DNA of 64,000 nucleotides from Clostridia bacterium (GCA_017623435.1 JAGAPD010000009.1:32887-96886); one strand, 5' to 3'. Counted from the stretch's first letter, positions 1 to 9,462 are shown. A program made the numbers and translations. The notes: generated by a model from the letters alone, not told the origin.

Positions 1-3
1 GAA

Positions 4-32
4 AAGGCTTACCACCTCGGTAAGTCTTTTTT
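4..32 (+). terminator. Intrinsic terminator at left edge
   Basis: The arms AAGGCTTACC (4-13) and GGTAAGTCTT (19-28) pair around a 5-base loop and run into six T. It must end a gene that lies left of the window. The same hairpin opens the second promoter cassette at 61605-61632. Confidence 0.75.
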
Positions 33-72
33 ACATATTTTTAGAGTAATTAGTATAATTTTATATATCCTA

Positions 73-101
73 TTGACAAGCAAAAAACCGCGTAGTATAA
101 T
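73..101 (+). promoter_or_regulatory. Consensus sigma-A promoter
   Basis: TTGACA (73-78), a 17-base spacer and TATAAT (96-101) form a perfect consensus promoter. It drives the gene at 154. Confidence 0.9.
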
Positions 102-153
102 AATACTGTAAATACGTTTCCGTATCGCAAAATTTTGCAAAAGGAGAGAGAAT

Positions 154-834
154 ATGACGAAGAAAACGAAACGGATTGTTAGAATAATAATTTTATCTTT
201 TGTTGTCGTTTTAATTGCTGGAATTATTTATGCTTTAACGCCTGATAAAATAGAAAACTATAGCGAAGAAGAGCACGCTCGAATAATACGTGAAAAAATA
301 GATAAAAAGTACCCAGATAAAAAGCATCATGATGATAGTGGGCAATTAGTTGATTTTACAGGATACGAATTATATCCGCTATACGACGAGCATGAAAAGC
401 TAAAGTATTTTCTTGTGGAATATGAACCGTATGGTTTTAAGATAATTGAAATGATAGAGGAAATACCGAGAATAATTTTTGGAGGACTTGTGTATTATGA
501 TTCAGATTTGGTTGGTGTAAATGAAGCGCAATGGTCGCCTCATACGATAGATGAAAATACTGAACTAATTAATGGTTTAGAAAAAGATAAAATATGGATA
601 TTAGATGAAAATGGAGAACGAATTTATCACAAAAAAAGTCCGTTTTTCGTTACTGGGAACATTAATGAAAGAAAATATCTCATAAGAACATATGCATGCG
701 ATTATATTTTTGCAGTAAAAAAAGAGGGGCAGTTTATAAATTTAGTGAGTGGAGAAGAGGTTGATTTCGATAATTTGGGATATCAAGCAACATTGACATG
801 TGATGTTATACCAAAAGGACCTTGGATGTTATAA
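154..834 (+). CDS. Small membrane-anchored protein, unknown function
   Basis: I do not recognise this 226-residue protein. A lysine/arginine-rich start is followed by one hydrophobic segment at about residues 10-28. The remaining 200 or so residues are charged and predicted extracellular, with several Tyr/Asp-rich stretches and no motif I can name. The start is fixed by AAGGAGAGAG eight bases upstream. The coding sequence is AT-rich compared with pfp just downstream, which hints at transfer. It has its own strong promoter and its own terminator, so it is a single-gene unit. The same promoter cassette drives an unrelated lipoprotein gene at 61754, so the two may be co-regulated. Confidence 0.8.
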   Translation: MTKKTKRIVRIIILSFVVVLIAGIIYALTPDKIENYSEEEHARIIREKIDKKYPDKKHHDDSGQLVDFTGYELYPLYDEHEKLKYFLVEYEPYGFKIIEMIEEIPRIIFGGLVYYDSDLVGVNEAQWSPHTIDENTELINGLEKDKIWILDENGERIYHKKSPFFVTGNINERKYLIRTYACDYIFAVKKEGQFINLVSGEEVDFDNLGYQATLTCDVIPKGPWML

Positions 835-866
835 TTGTTGAAGAGGAAAGCAAAAAATCATTTTTT

Positions 867-894
867 AAGGCTTGCGTGAAACAAGCCTTTTTTT
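867..894 (+). terminator. Intrinsic terminator
   Basis: AAGGCTTG (867-874) pairs with CAAGCCTT (882-889) and is followed by a T run. It ends the transcript of the gene at 154-834. Confidence 0.85.
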
Positions 895-908
895 ATGCCT
901 TAAAACGT

Positions 909-937
909 TTTACCTTTTGCGCGATTTGTGGTACAAT
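909..937 (+). promoter_or_regulatory. Promoter for pfp
   Basis: TTTACC (909-914), a 17-base spacer and TACAAT (932-937) lie 27 bases before the pfp start codon. Confidence 0.6.
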
Positions 938-964
938 AGTATTAGCAAAACAAAGGAGAATAAG

Positions 965-2209
965 ATGAATATTGCAGTTGCACAGTCGGGCGGACCGACT
1001 TGCGCGATAAATGCGTCGCTTTTGGGCGTATTCCGTCACGCAACCAAGTACGAAGAAATCGGCGTCGTTTACGGCGCGGTAAACGGCATTGAGGGGCTTA
1101 TTTACAATCAGCTCGTTAACCTTAACGAAGTCATTGCGAGTGACGACGACGTAGAGCTTATCCGTCAAACGCCTTCCACCGTTTTGGGCTCGTGTAGATT
1201 CAAGCTTCCCGATAGCGAAAAGGACGATTCCGTTTATAAGATTATCGTGGAAACGCTGAAAGCGCACGACGTAGGCGCGTTTATCTATATCGGCGGTAAC
1301 GACTCGATGGATACCGTCGTAAAGCTTGACAAGTATTTTAAGGCGAATAATATTGATATTAAAGTAGTGGGCGTGCCCAAAACCATTGATAACGACTTGC
1401 CCGTGACCGACCACACCCCCGGGTTTGGCTCGGCGGCGAAGTACGTTGCGACGACGCTCCAAGAAATCGTGCGAGACAGTAGCGTGTATTCGGTTGAATC
1501 GGTTACGCTCGTTGAAATTATGGGGCGTGATACTGGCTGGCTTACGGCGTCAAGTGCCGTGCTCCGCGCAAACGGGCTTCCTGCGCCTCACCTTATCTAT
1601 CTTCCCGAAAATCCTTTCTCCGTGGCGAAATTCCTTGACGACGTGCGCGTGGCTATGAAAAAATACTATGCGGTCGTAGTTGCTATTTCCGAAGGCGTTG
1701 AGCTTGATCCCGACGAAGTAGGTCAGACCGAGCAGTCGGGTAAAGAGGACGTTTTTGGTCATAAATATTTGGCAGGCGTTGCAAAAACGCTTGAAAAGGT
1801 CGTATCTCGCGAGCTCAAATGCAAAGTGCGCTCTATCGAGCTTAACGTTATGCAACGTTGCTCGTCGCACCTTAGCTCAAAGCGCGATATCACCGAGGCG
1901 GAGCGTATCGGCGAGTCTGCGGTAAAAGCCGTGCTTGAGGGTAAGTCGGGCGTTATGATGTACTTTAAGCGTATTTCCAGCAACCCCTACAACGTGAGAA
2001 TTGAAAGCGTTGATGCGACCGAAGTAGCTAACCGCGTAAAATATTTCCCTCGTGAGTGGATTGCTGAAAACGGCCACGACGTTACCGAAAAGGCTATTGA
2101 ATACTGCTTGCCCCTTATCCAAGGCGAGCAAAATTTCCGCATTAAAAACGGTATTCCCCAGCATTACATTTTGCCCTGCGCACTTCCGCGCGAGAGAGCA
2201 AAAAAATAA
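965..2209 (+). CDS. pfp: Diphosphate-dependent 6-phosphofructokinase
   Basis: This 414-residue enzyme phosphorylates fructose 6-phosphate to fructose 1,6-bisphosphate in cytoplasmic glycolysis. The nucleotide-site signature is GGNDS (110-114), with Asp where ATP-dependent enzymes have Gly. PKTIDNDL (138-145) has Lys where ATP enzymes have Gly. In this family both substitutions are associated with pyrophosphate as phosphoryl donor. MGRDTGW (186-192) is the fructose phosphate-binding motif. I chose the ATG at 965 because AAAGGAGAATAAG precedes it; an in-frame ATG at 872 lies inside the upstream terminator and has no ribosome binding site. The cofactor is inferred from these residues. Confidence 0.93.
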   Translation: MNIAVAQSGGPTCAINASLLGVFRHATKYEEIGVVYGAVNGIEGLIYNQLVNLNEVIASDDDVELIRQTPSTVLGSCRFKLPDSEKDDSVYKIIVETLKAHDVGAFIYIGGNDSMDTVVKLDKYFKANNIDIKVVGVPKTIDNDLPVTDHTPGFGSAAKYVATTLQEIVRDSSVYSVESVTLVEIMGRDTGWLTASSAVLRANGLPAPHLIYLPENPFSVAKFLDDVRVAMKKYYAVVVAISEGVELDPDEVGQTEQSGKEDVFGHKYLAGVAKTLEKVVSRELKCKVRSIELNVMQRCSSHLSSKRDITEAERIGESAVKAVLEGKSGVMMYFKRISSNPYNVRIESVDATEVANRVKYFPREWIAENGHDVTEKAIEYCLPLIQGEQNFRIKNGIPQHYILPCALPRERAKK

Positions 2210-2223
2210 AACGACATACCACG

Positions 2224-2245
2224 TACCCGTCCGTTTTGACGGGTA
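2224..2245. repeat. Perfect hairpin between pfp and rhamnosidase
   Basis: TACCCGTC (2224-2231) and GACGGGTA (2238-2245) form a perfect 8-bp stem with a 6-base loop. No T run follows, so it may be an RNA-stability or processing structure, or a weak terminator. It carries the ACGTACCC sequence that recurs at other sites in the window. Confidence 0.5.
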
Positions 2246-2267
2246 TAGTGCTTTATAAGGAGAGAAA

Positions 2268-4358
2268 ATGTTTTCAAAATCGTCAAAATGGATTGCGCTC
2301 GATAAAAAATACGATACTCCCGTCGTCGTAAAAAAGTTTACGGCAGGAGATATAAAAAACGCGGTTATTGATATCTGCGGACTTGGGTATTACGAGCTTT
2401 TTATCAACGGAGTGAGGGTGAGCGACGAATTTTTTAAGCCCGTTTGCTCTGATTATCTTGATCGCGATTTCAGCAATTACGGCTATCCGCTTTTTGATAA
2501 GACCTCGCATACGATATACTACAACACCTATTCCGTCACGCCCTTTATAAAACGTGGCGAAAATACTATGGTCGTTATGCTTGGTAACGGATTTTTCCGT
2601 CAGACGCGTCGTGACTGCGAGGGCGATACGAGGTTTTTGGACGAGCTTATTTTGCGCTTTGACCTTAAAATCACGCAGGACGGAGTGGTTAGCAGAATCG
2701 TAAGCGACGGCACGGAAAAGGTGGGCGAGGGCTTTATTAAGAGTAATAACCTCTATTACGGCGAGGTGCACGACTACCTTGGTTTTAACGGGTTTGCTGA
2801 TTTTGTCGCAAGCGATAGCGTTAGTTTAATTAAAATTTCTAATACGAAAATTCGCAAGCAAAATTGTCCTAACGACAAGATTGTGAGCATACGTACACCC
2901 AAAATCGTGACACGAAACGGGAATAACGTCGTTTACGACGCGGGCGCGAATATATCGGGATTCGTGCGCTTTACGGCAAAAAGCGAAGAAGTTACCGTTC
3001 GTCACGCAGAGCAGTTGATAGGTTATAGGCTTGATTTTGGATCGGCAGGTGGGGACTGGCAAATATCTCAAAACGTTTACCGCAACGCGCAGGGACTAAC
3101 CGTGCATCCCTATTTTTCGTGGAGCGGATTCAGGTACTTTGAAATTGAGGGCGAAGTGGAAAACGTAGAGGTCTGCGTCGTACACACGGATATCAAGGTT
3201 ACGTCGCACTTTGAGTGCGGTAACGAAACGCTCAACTGGCTGTATAATGCTTTCGTTGACACGCTTTTATATAATATGCACGGTGGAATTCCCTCTGACT
3301 GTCCGCACCGCGAGCGACTTGGTTACACGGGCGACGGGCAACTGACGGCGGAAAGCGCAATGATGCTCGTGGACGGCGACAAGTTTTACCGCAAGTGGAT
3401 ACGCGATATTGCCGACTGTCAGGATATAAATAGCGGTCATATCCAGCACACCGCGCCCCTTATGGGTGGTGGCGGTGGCCCGGGCGGATGGGGAAGTGCG
3501 ATGGTGATCGTGCCCTACGCGCACTACAAAATTCACGGCGATAAGAGCGTTTTAGAAGAATATTTTGACAATATGACCTACTTTTTGCAAAGTATGCATG
3601 GCTTTTGCGAGAACGGTTTGATCGTGAAAGAAAGAGAAAAGGGCTGGTGCTTGGGCGACTGGTGTACGCCTGGCGAAGTGATTTTGCCTCGTCCGCTGGT
3701 CAATACCTATTATTACGTCCGCTGTATGCAATTAGTCAGCGAAATTGCAAGCGTTATCGGCAAAAAAGTTGATTACTCCAGCGAAATTGAACGCGCTAAA
3801 AACGCACTCGTGCGCGAATATTTTGATAAGACTTCTGGCAATTTTGCAAACGGAGTACAGGGCGCAAACGCTTTTATGCTCGTGCTTGGCTTGGGCGACG
3901 AGAGAACGAAATCAAACCTTTTAAGTAACTACGAAACGCGAAAGTCTTTCGATACGGGAATTTTTGGTACGGACGTTTTGATGCAGTATTTAACGCAGGC
4001 AGGCGAAACGCAACTTGCGTTTGATTTGCTTTCCAGTGAAAAATACCCCTCGTTTGGTAATTGCAGGGCGCGTGGCGCAACTACGCTTTGGGAATACTGG
4101 GAGGGTAATGCGTCTAATAGCCATCCTATGTTTGGCGGTTGCGTAAAACAAATTTTCTACGGACTGTTAGGTGTTTCGGGTGACGCAGGTATGAAAAATA
4201 TCACGCTTGCGCCAAAGTATATCGAAGGTATGGGCTACGCAAAAGCAAAGCTAAAGTTAAGTAGCGGAACGCTTTCGCTTTCCTATAAATATAAGGACGG
4301 CAAAGTGCAAGTCTCCGCCAAAACTTCAGGTAAAATCAACCTCAAAATCATCAACTAA
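2268..4358 (+). CDS. Alpha-L-rhamnosidase-like glycoside hydrolase (GH78)
   Basis: This 696-residue protein is predicted to release terminal alpha-L-rhamnose from glycans or plant glycosides. The N-terminal beta domain carries the family signature GLGYYELFINGVRVS (about 38-52). The catalytic (alpha/alpha)6 barrel carries SDCPHRERLGYTGDG around residue 344, whose acidic residues belong to the GH78 active site. No signal peptide is visible, so it probably acts on imported oligosaccharides. AAGGAG lies 7 bases before the ATG. It is shorter than the roughly 900-1000 residues of many GH78 enzymes and lacks the extra N-terminal beta modules. A second GH78 enzyme is encoded at 33733. The substrate is inferred from the family only. 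Confidence 0.85.
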   Translation: MFSKSSKWIALDKKYDTPVVVKKFTAGDIKNAVIDICGLGYYELFINGVRVSDEFFKPVCSDYLDRDFSNYGYPLFDKTSHTIYYNTYSVTPFIKRGENTMVVMLGNGFFRQTRRDCEGDTRFLDELILRFDLKITQDGVVSRIVSDGTEKVGEGFIKSNNLYYGEVHDYLGFNGFADFVASDSVSLIKISNTKIRKQNCPNDKIVSIRTPKIVTRNGNNVVYDAGANISGFVRFTAKSEEVTVRHAEQLIGYRLDFGSAGGDWQISQNVYRNAQGLTVHPYFSWSGFRYFEIEGEVENVEVCVVHTDIKVTSHFECGNETLNWLYNAFVDTLLYNMHGGIPSDCPHRERLGYTGDGQLTAESAMMLVDGDKFYRKWIRDIADCQDINSGHIQHTAPLMGGGGGPGGWGSAMVIVPYAHYKIHGDKSVLEEYFDNMTYFLQSMHGFCENGLIVKEREKGWCLGDWCTPGEVILPRPLVNTYYYVRCMQLVSEIASVIGKKVDYSSEIERAKNALVREYFDKTSGNFANGVQGANAFMLVLGLGDERTKSNLLSNYETRKSFDTGIFGTDVLMQYLTQAGETQLAFDLLSSEKYPSFGNCRARGATTLWEYWEGNASNSHPMFGGCVKQIFYGLLGVSGDAGMKNITLAPKYIEGMGYAKAKLKLSSGTLSLSYKYKDGKVQVSAKTSGKINLKIIN

Positions 4359-4363
4359 AAAGC

Positions 4364-4395
4364 AAAACGGACTACCACGCGGTAGCCCGTTTTTT
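4364..4395. terminator. Bidirectional terminator, AACGGACTACC family
   Basis: AACGGACTACC (4366-4376) and GGTAGCCCGTT (4381-4391) form an 11-bp stem with one A:C mismatch, flanked by A and T runs. It serves both the GH78 gene and the minus-strand gene ending at 4415. Nearly identical terminators occur at 42067 and 62333. Confidence 0.85.
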
Positions 4396-4414
4396 GTGTA
4401 ACAAATATTGAATG

Positions 4415-5029
4415 CTAGTTTATCCAGTAATCTTCACGAATCGAATAAATATCGTAATAATAGTTTTGATAAACCGATTCGTTATTTGTGAAAATTTTTG
4501 GTAAATATTTATTGTCGATTGAAATGTGTTTTAATGAAATTTGATCCAATAGAATAAAAACTATTTCTTTTTTATTAAAATCAACACAAGCATATTCATA
4601 TATGTTTTCATTTGGATTATAAGTTGAAACGTAGGTGAAATAATTAAATAGATATTTATTTTCATCCATTACAACGGATTTAGTCTCATAAAAGTGCTTA
4701 AAAACATATTTTGTGGAATTTAACCTATCCAATTCTTTGTCAAAAGTAGCGTTATCGTATGCTATTGTTAAGATGATTTCGCAACCATCTACCAGTTTAT
4801 AGTCATAATAATGATAATTTTGAATATTATAATTTTCGATTGTTTTTGGAAAACTTACAAAATCTGATTTAAATCCGTCTGTTTCTAAATATTTGGATTT
4901 GTCGTCAACTTTTAATGGAATTTGTGCCCATATAAAAAGCGCAATTATGGATAGAAATAAGGTTGCAAAGATAGAGGTGGATATAATTTTAATTATTATA
5001 AATATTTTATTCGTTTTTTTGCTAACCAC
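4415..5029 (-). CDS. Membrane protein coupled to RHS gene, candidate immunity protein
   Basis: I do not recognise this 204-residue protein. It has a basic N-terminus, one strong hydrophobic segment near residues 14-38, and an AT-rich, Tyr/Asn-rich extracellular part. I place the start at the GTG at 5029: AGGAG (5042-5038) sits 8 bases before it and overlaps the TAG stop of the RHS gene, an arrangement that suggests translational coupling. An ATG at 5065 lies inside the RHS gene and has no ribosome binding site. Its AT-rich composition matches the last 500 bases of the RHS gene rather than the RHS core. Position, size and composition fit a cognate immunity protein. That role is inference. Confidence 0.7.
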   Translation of the reverse strand: MVSKKTNKIFIIIKIISTSIFATLFLSIIALFIWAQIPLKVDDKSKYLETDGFKSDFVSFPKTIENYNIQNYHYYDYKLVDGCEIILTIAYDNATFDKELDRLNSTKYVFKHFYETKSVVMDENKYLFNYFTYVSTYNPNENIYEYACVDFNKKEIVFILLDQISLKHISIDNKYLPKIFTNNESVYQNYYYDIYSIREDYWIN

Positions 5030-5040
5030 GATATTTTCTC

Positions 5041-8000
5041 CTATAGGAAACCCAGTAACATGCAAATAATTGTACCAATTTGTGTGAAAGTGTCATTATT
5101 AGAAAATTCATAATCTAAATCAACATCAGCAGTACTATGTGTATCAAAATTGAATAAATAAAGAGCATTGTGACCAAACCATTCGGACGCTAAACTATAA
5201 GTGCTTCTGTTTGTGTATTTTTCGCCTTTATCGTTAACTGTTCTTTGAATTATTTTTGAAATATATATTCTTTGATATCTGGAATGTATTTTATGAGAAG
5301 TGTATATTCTAACTCCATTTTCCCCGAAAGAAACAGTATCTTGTCCTGTAATTTCTTCGATTTTTTGAATTGCTTCTTCAGTTGAATAGGTGTCTTTTAA
5401 ATTGGATTCAGCAATTACGTTTTCGATAAGAGAAATGCTATGATTAACAGCAATAGCAATTAATGCAGCAGTAATTATTATCCCCCAAACGAAATTTCCA
5501 CTAGGGTCGCTATACATAATCGGATTATTATAGCAATAAGTGAAAAGGTTATAGCCGTTGACGGAGTCGGGCTCGAGATAATCGACGTCGTCTTTCGAGA
5601 TAAATCTGCCCGTTTCAGGATCGTAGTATCTCGCGTTGAGGTAGTAGAGTCCCGTTTCGCTGTCGTAGTAATAACCGCGGAATCTGAACGGGTTTTTGTT
5701 CGCGATATGGTCGGCAGTAATGGAAATTTCGTTACCGCTATTGTCGGTAATGCGCAGTACGTTGCCCCAAGCGTCGTAGTGGTAAGTAGCGATATGGTTA
5801 CAACCACCGTCTACGATATTAATAACGTCGCCTTGGATATTCTTTTGGAAGAAATAGCGCTTAACGTTAGTGCCCGTTACGGTTTTCATGCCCGTAATAC
5901 CGCTAGCGTCGTAGTAGTAAAAACGCGTTTCAACGGTATTGCCAACGGTAATTTCTTCAGCAAGAATTTGCTCGCCGTTACGATAGTATTTGTGGTTACC
6001 GTTGGGCGTGAATTTTCTCACGCGGTAGCCGTTAATATCGTAAGCGTAAGAGTTAGAGCCGAAGGACGCAAGCTTGTTGCCACGAGTCCAAGTAAGGTTA
6101 TTACCAAAGTAAGAAACGGGGCGGTCTAAGTTATCGTAGATAATAGTTTTTTCGATAACGGGGGTGGAGGATTCATACGGGTAATACGAGTTGATAACGA
6201 CTTTTGTAAGCTTATCTCCGTCGTAGGTGTAGTGCTTGATTCTACCGAAAGACTGCGAGAAAGAAGTTGACAACGGGAGATAGTAAGTTTTTTGTTCGTA
6301 CGTTCTGTTACCGTTTGCGTCGTAATTGTAGTAGTGAGTAATATTAAGGAAGTCGTTATCTTCACGAACGAGGCGGTCGGTTTTGTCGTAAGTATATTTT
6401 GTTTCTTTGCCGTCTTTAATTACGTGGGTAATATTGCCGTGAGCGTCGTAGTGATAGCTGATTTGCGAAGAGTTGTTACTGTTAGTAAGCGAAAGGTTGG
6501 TAATCAGGTTTGAGGGGCGATTGGTATGTCCCGTTACGCTATCAATGCCGTTACCCATATATTGATAACTTTCGCTCATACCGCACATATTGCTGATTAC
6601 GGTAGAACGGGAAGTAAGTCTGCCTAAATTATCGTGAGAGTAACTAATGTCTACGTCGTTATTGATAAGTATTTTTTTAAGTCTATTATCGGGGCAAACG
6701 ACGCCGTTTTGGGTATCGTAAGTGTAGTCGTAACGCGTTTGCTCGCGGATATTGGTAGCGGTAGGAACGTAAAGCTCGTCTACCGTTTTGCTAATTAGTC
6801 TACCGTGGTCGTCGTGGGTATTTATAATATTACCCGTGCCAGCGTCTAACGTTTGAATTCGAGCAAGCTGACCGTCGGTAGTATAAGAATAGACGTGTTG
6901 GATAACCGTGCCGGAAGAATGGTCGATTATTTGGGCAACGTTGTCACGGTTATCGTAAACGATTTCGTAAATAAGCGTTTCAACGTTGTTATTGTTAGAA
7001 TCGGTAGTGACTTTAACGACACGGATTGGCTTGCCGTCTTGGCGATAGTATTCTTTTTCAATATAACCGTCGTGTTTTACGAGAGTATAATTAGATTCCC
7101 CGTTGGAATAACTAGCATTAGACTTATATTCATACTCTTTTATTACTATACCATTCTTTATTACTTTTGTCAAGCGTCCAAAACCGTCGTAAGTATATAA
7201 ATACGTTAAACCTTGTTTTTGCACTTTCGTAAGGTAACCTTTGGTATAAGAATAAGCGTGAGATGTGGTTGAATTGTTTGCGGTGCTATTCATACTTGTG
7301 CAGTCGCCGTTATCGTTGTATGAATAGTCGGTTACGTGCCCCAAGGGAGACGCGTTAATTAATATCTCGTTAAACGCAGGAGACACGTTTAGCGCGGTAG
7401 CAAAACCTCGCGAGTCTACAATGCTTACTAACGTGCCGTTGGAATTATAGTTTTTGAGTTCCGTTATTGCGTTGCTTGTGTTCGTATCTCCGCTATGTAT
7501 AGTGGATTCAGAACATACTTTTTTGGACGGAGTATAACCGTAAGTTTTTTTGACGCCTCTAAAATCCGTTTCAAACGCTAAGGTTTTATCACTGTTATAC
7601 GAATACGTCGTTAAAAAGGGAGTATAGTCGTTACCGTTTTTAATTTTAATTCCGTTTTCAAGGGTTAAGCCGTTACCATCCGTTTTGTTTACCACGATAT
7701 CGCCGTTTTCGTCTTCTATTGTGGTAACGATAAGATTCGGATTGTTGTCGTCTTTGTCAAAAGAAAGCTTGGTAAAACCGCCTTCAAGCATACATACGTT
7801 CCAAAGAGTAGCATATGGTAATTCTTCACTGCTTGTTCTTTGTACGTTATCGCTAAATTCGAAATAAATAGTAGCTTTTGTTACCGTGCCACGAGTGGGA
7901 TCTGGCTTTATAGCCGTGACTGCGAATTGAGTGTATCCTGTTCTGCTGGGAAAATCTGAATAAACAATAGGACCTAATATTTCGGTAATTTCGTTTTGAT

Positions 8001-9366
8001 AGTGGAGCTGAATGCCGATACGATAATCTCCGTCGTCGCGAAAACTGGTCGTTCTTGCCTCGCTTAAACTAGTGAAAGCGTATGCCATATAGCCGTCAGA
8101 AGTGGGGGATACGGGAACGGTCTTTTTTAGAACGCAACGTCCCGAAGTGTCTACTGCAACGTCGTAATTTCCAAAAATATTTTGGGGGAACGTATTACCG
8201 TTTTGATCAATCATAGGATTTATATCCGTATGTGAATAAATAAAATTATGTTTATCTAAGTTGATTGAGATTCCTTGGTTTGCTTTTTTGGTTCCGCCAC
8301 TTTCGGTGTAAACGGTACTTGCGTATTCCAAATGGTCAAGTTGAGTAACTGAATCGCTGTTTTCCTTTACGTACTTGCCGATATATTTTTGGTTATCGTC
8401 AAAAAAATAACACGTTACTTTGTTTTTATTATCATCGACAAGCGTTTGGTACTTGTTATAATGAATAGTTAAATAATTGTTGCGTTGTTCAGTCGTAGTT
8501 CCGTTCGTTTGTTGAGCAAGAGTAGTCACGGCTCCGTCTGCAATTTCTGCCGTTTCGGTGTATTCGTGAATTCTTGCAATGCCATCACTGCGAATGTATT
8601 TGATTTTATAACCTGATTGATCGGTAATGTTTTCTAGTTTATATTCGCTATTGTAGGTGTAGGTGCTAAAGTTTCCATCACCATACCCAATTCTTACAAG
8701 CTGATTTTGCTCATTATATTCATAAGTAAGAGTTCTTTGTGTGGAATCTTTACCATATGAAATGCTGATTAAAAGCCCACTTGTCGTATCATAATTAAAA
8801 TTAGCAGATCGGCTGTTGCTATCTGTTATTTTGGTAATTTTATCGCCATCATATTCAATAGTGATGCAACGCCCAACTGAATTTTCATATGTTTTTAGTT
8901 TGCCACAACTATCAAAATGCCATTTGTTGCCGTTTTTGTCGCTAAGTATACGGTTGGTAGGGTTGTAGATAAGATTTTGTCCGTCTTCGTTAACGATTTT
9001 TTGCACGCCGTTTTCGTTGATCTTTCTAAACACCTGTTTATATCCGTTTTGATTAATGTAGTAAAATTTCGTGTTGTCTTCCGGATCAGCGTAAAAGTAT
9101 TGATGGAGATTTGTTTTCCAACCCATTCCTAAATGTGCAAATGCGCGTATGGTTGTGCCGTTAGCAAGATATGTTAGCTCGCTTGTGCGGTAAATATCGT
9201 TATATACGTGTGATACGTTAAGCGACGCTCCTTCGTCTTGTACGACAGCATCCTCATGAATGAAAACAAGGTTTTCGGTCAATAAGTCCAAAAATCCCGT
9301 GCCTGCGCGTTTTACTGAAGTTTGCTGTTTCTTGTTGCTTTCTTCAAAGTCATAATGGTTTGCCAT
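5041..9366 (-). CDS. RHS/YD-repeat protein with variable C-terminal tip
   Basis: This 1441-residue protein has the architecture of a polymorphic toxin or wall-associated RHS protein. The N-terminal 120 residues hold a DUF6531-like lead-in (SLNVSHVYND, LGMGWKTN). Many YD repeats follow, and a beta-sandwich-like insert lies near 420-560. The RHS-associated core (GLYYLNARYYDPETGRF) ends at DPSG, residue 1290. The last 151 residues begin with a hydrophobic segment and contain EWFGHN and ADVDLDYEF, which match no toxin domain I can name. No signal peptide is visible, so the export route is unclear. Base composition drops sharply to AT-rich at the DPSG codon, as expected for an exchangeable tip. 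AGGAGG lies 7 bases before the ATG. Confidence 0.85.
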   Translation of the reverse strand: MANHYDFEESNKKQQTSVKRAGTGFLDLLTENLVFIHEDAVVQDEGASLNVSHVYNDIYRTSELTYLANGTTIRAFAHLGMGWKTNLHQYFYADPEDNTKFYYINQNGYKQVFRKINENGVQKIVNEDGQNLIYNPTNRILSDKNGNKWHFDSCGKLKTYENSVGRCITIEYDGDKITKITDSNSRSANFNYDTTSGLLISISYGKDSTQRTLTYEYNEQNQLVRIGYGDGNFSTYTYNSEYKLENITDQSGYKIKYIRSDGIARIHEYTETAEIADGAVTTLAQQTNGTTTEQRNNYLTIHYNKYQTLVDDNKNKVTCYFFDDNQKYIGKYVKENSDSVTQLDHLEYASTVYTESGGTKKANQGISINLDKHNFIYSHTDINPMIDQNGNTFPQNIFGNYDVAVDTSGRCVLKKTVPVSPTSDGYMAYAFTSLSEARTTSFRDDGDYRIGIQLHYQNEITEILGPIVYSDFPSRTGYTQFAVTAIKPDPTRGTVTKATIYFEFSDNVQRTSSEELPYATLWNVCMLEGGFTKLSFDKDDNNPNLIVTTIEDENGDIVVNKTDGNGLTLENGIKIKNGNDYTPFLTTYSYNSDKTLAFETDFRGVKKTYGYTPSKKVCSESTIHSGDTNTSNAITELKNYNSNGTLVSIVDSRGFATALNVSPAFNEILINASPLGHVTDYSYNDNGDCTSMNSTANNSTTSHAYSYTKGYLTKVQKQGLTYLYTYDGFGRLTKVIKNGIVIKEYEYKSNASYSNGESNYTLVKHDGYIEKEYYRQDGKPIRVVKVTTDSNNNNVETLIYEIVYDNRDNVAQIIDHSSGTVIQHVYSYTTDGQLARIQTLDAGTGNIINTHDDHGRLISKTVDELYVPTATNIREQTRYDYTYDTQNGVVCPDNRLKKILINNDVDISYSHDNLGRLTSRSTVISNMCGMSESYQYMGNGIDSVTGHTNRPSNLITNLSLTNSNNSSQISYHYDAHGNITHVIKDGKETKYTYDKTDRLVREDNDFLNITHYYNYDANGNRTYEQKTYYLPLSTSFSQSFGRIKHYTYDGDKLTKVVINSYYPYESSTPVIEKTIIYDNLDRPVSYFGNNLTWTRGNKLASFGSNSYAYDINGYRVRKFTPNGNHKYYRNGEQILAEEITVGNTVETRFYYYDASGITGMKTVTGTNVKRYFFQKNIQGDVINIVDGGCNHIATYHYDAWGNVLRITDNSGNEISITADHIANKNPFRFRGYYYDSETGLYYLNARYYDPETGRFISKDDVDYLEPDSVNGYNLFTYCYNNPIMYSDPSGNFVWGIIITAALIAIAVNHSISLIENVIAESNLKDTYSTEEAIQKIEEITGQDTVSFGENGVRIYTSHKIHSRYQRIYISKIIQRTVNDKGEKYTNRSTYSLASEWFGHNALYLFNFDTHSTADVDLDYEFSNNDTFTQIGTIICMLLGFL

Positions 9367-9396
9367 TGATTTTCCTCCTGAAAAAATGATATAGTA

Positions 9397-9426
9397 AAAG
9401 GCAAAAACGTTGCCATCTTTGCCTTT
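9397..9426 (-). promoter_or_regulatory. Hairpin in RHS 5' leader
   Basis: AAAGGCAAA and TTTGCCTTT form a perfect 9-bp stem with a 12-base loop between the promoter and the RHS ribosome binding site. An upstream ATG inside the loop opens a reading frame that runs past the RHS start in another frame. It could be an attenuator or an RNA-stability element; the sequence alone does not decide. Confidence 0.5.
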
Positions 9427-9434
9427 GTGATTGC

Positions 9435-9462
9435 ATTATATCACGGCTTTTTCAAAAGTCAA
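9435..9462 (-). promoter_or_regulatory. Promoter for RHS operon
   Basis: Read on the minus strand, TTGACT (9462-9457), a 16-base spacer and TATAAT (9440-9435) form a good sigma-A promoter about 70 bases before the RHS start codon. It is the only clear promoter for the RHS gene and the coupled membrane-protein gene. Confidence 0.75.

Larger units (their letters stand above)
1..153 (+). repeat. Promoter-leader cassette, copy A
   Basis: This 153-base block (terminator, promoter, palindrome, ribosome binding site) recurs without gaps at 61601-61753. I count 18 differences, about 88% identity. In both copies the next base is the A of an ATG, but the two genes that follow are unrelated. The leader holds ATACG (112-116) and CGTAT (121-125), an inverted pair just after the -10 box that could be an operator or a short 5'-UTR hairpin. 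Confidence 0.9.

Noticed and set aside
872..964. An upstream start for pfp at 872
   Set aside because: The extra 31 residues come from within a terminator, and the promoter boxes at 909-937 would be inside the gene.
2224..2245. Terminator of pfp
   Set aside because: The stem is perfect, but no T run follows and the next gene starts 22 bases later, so readthrough seems intended.
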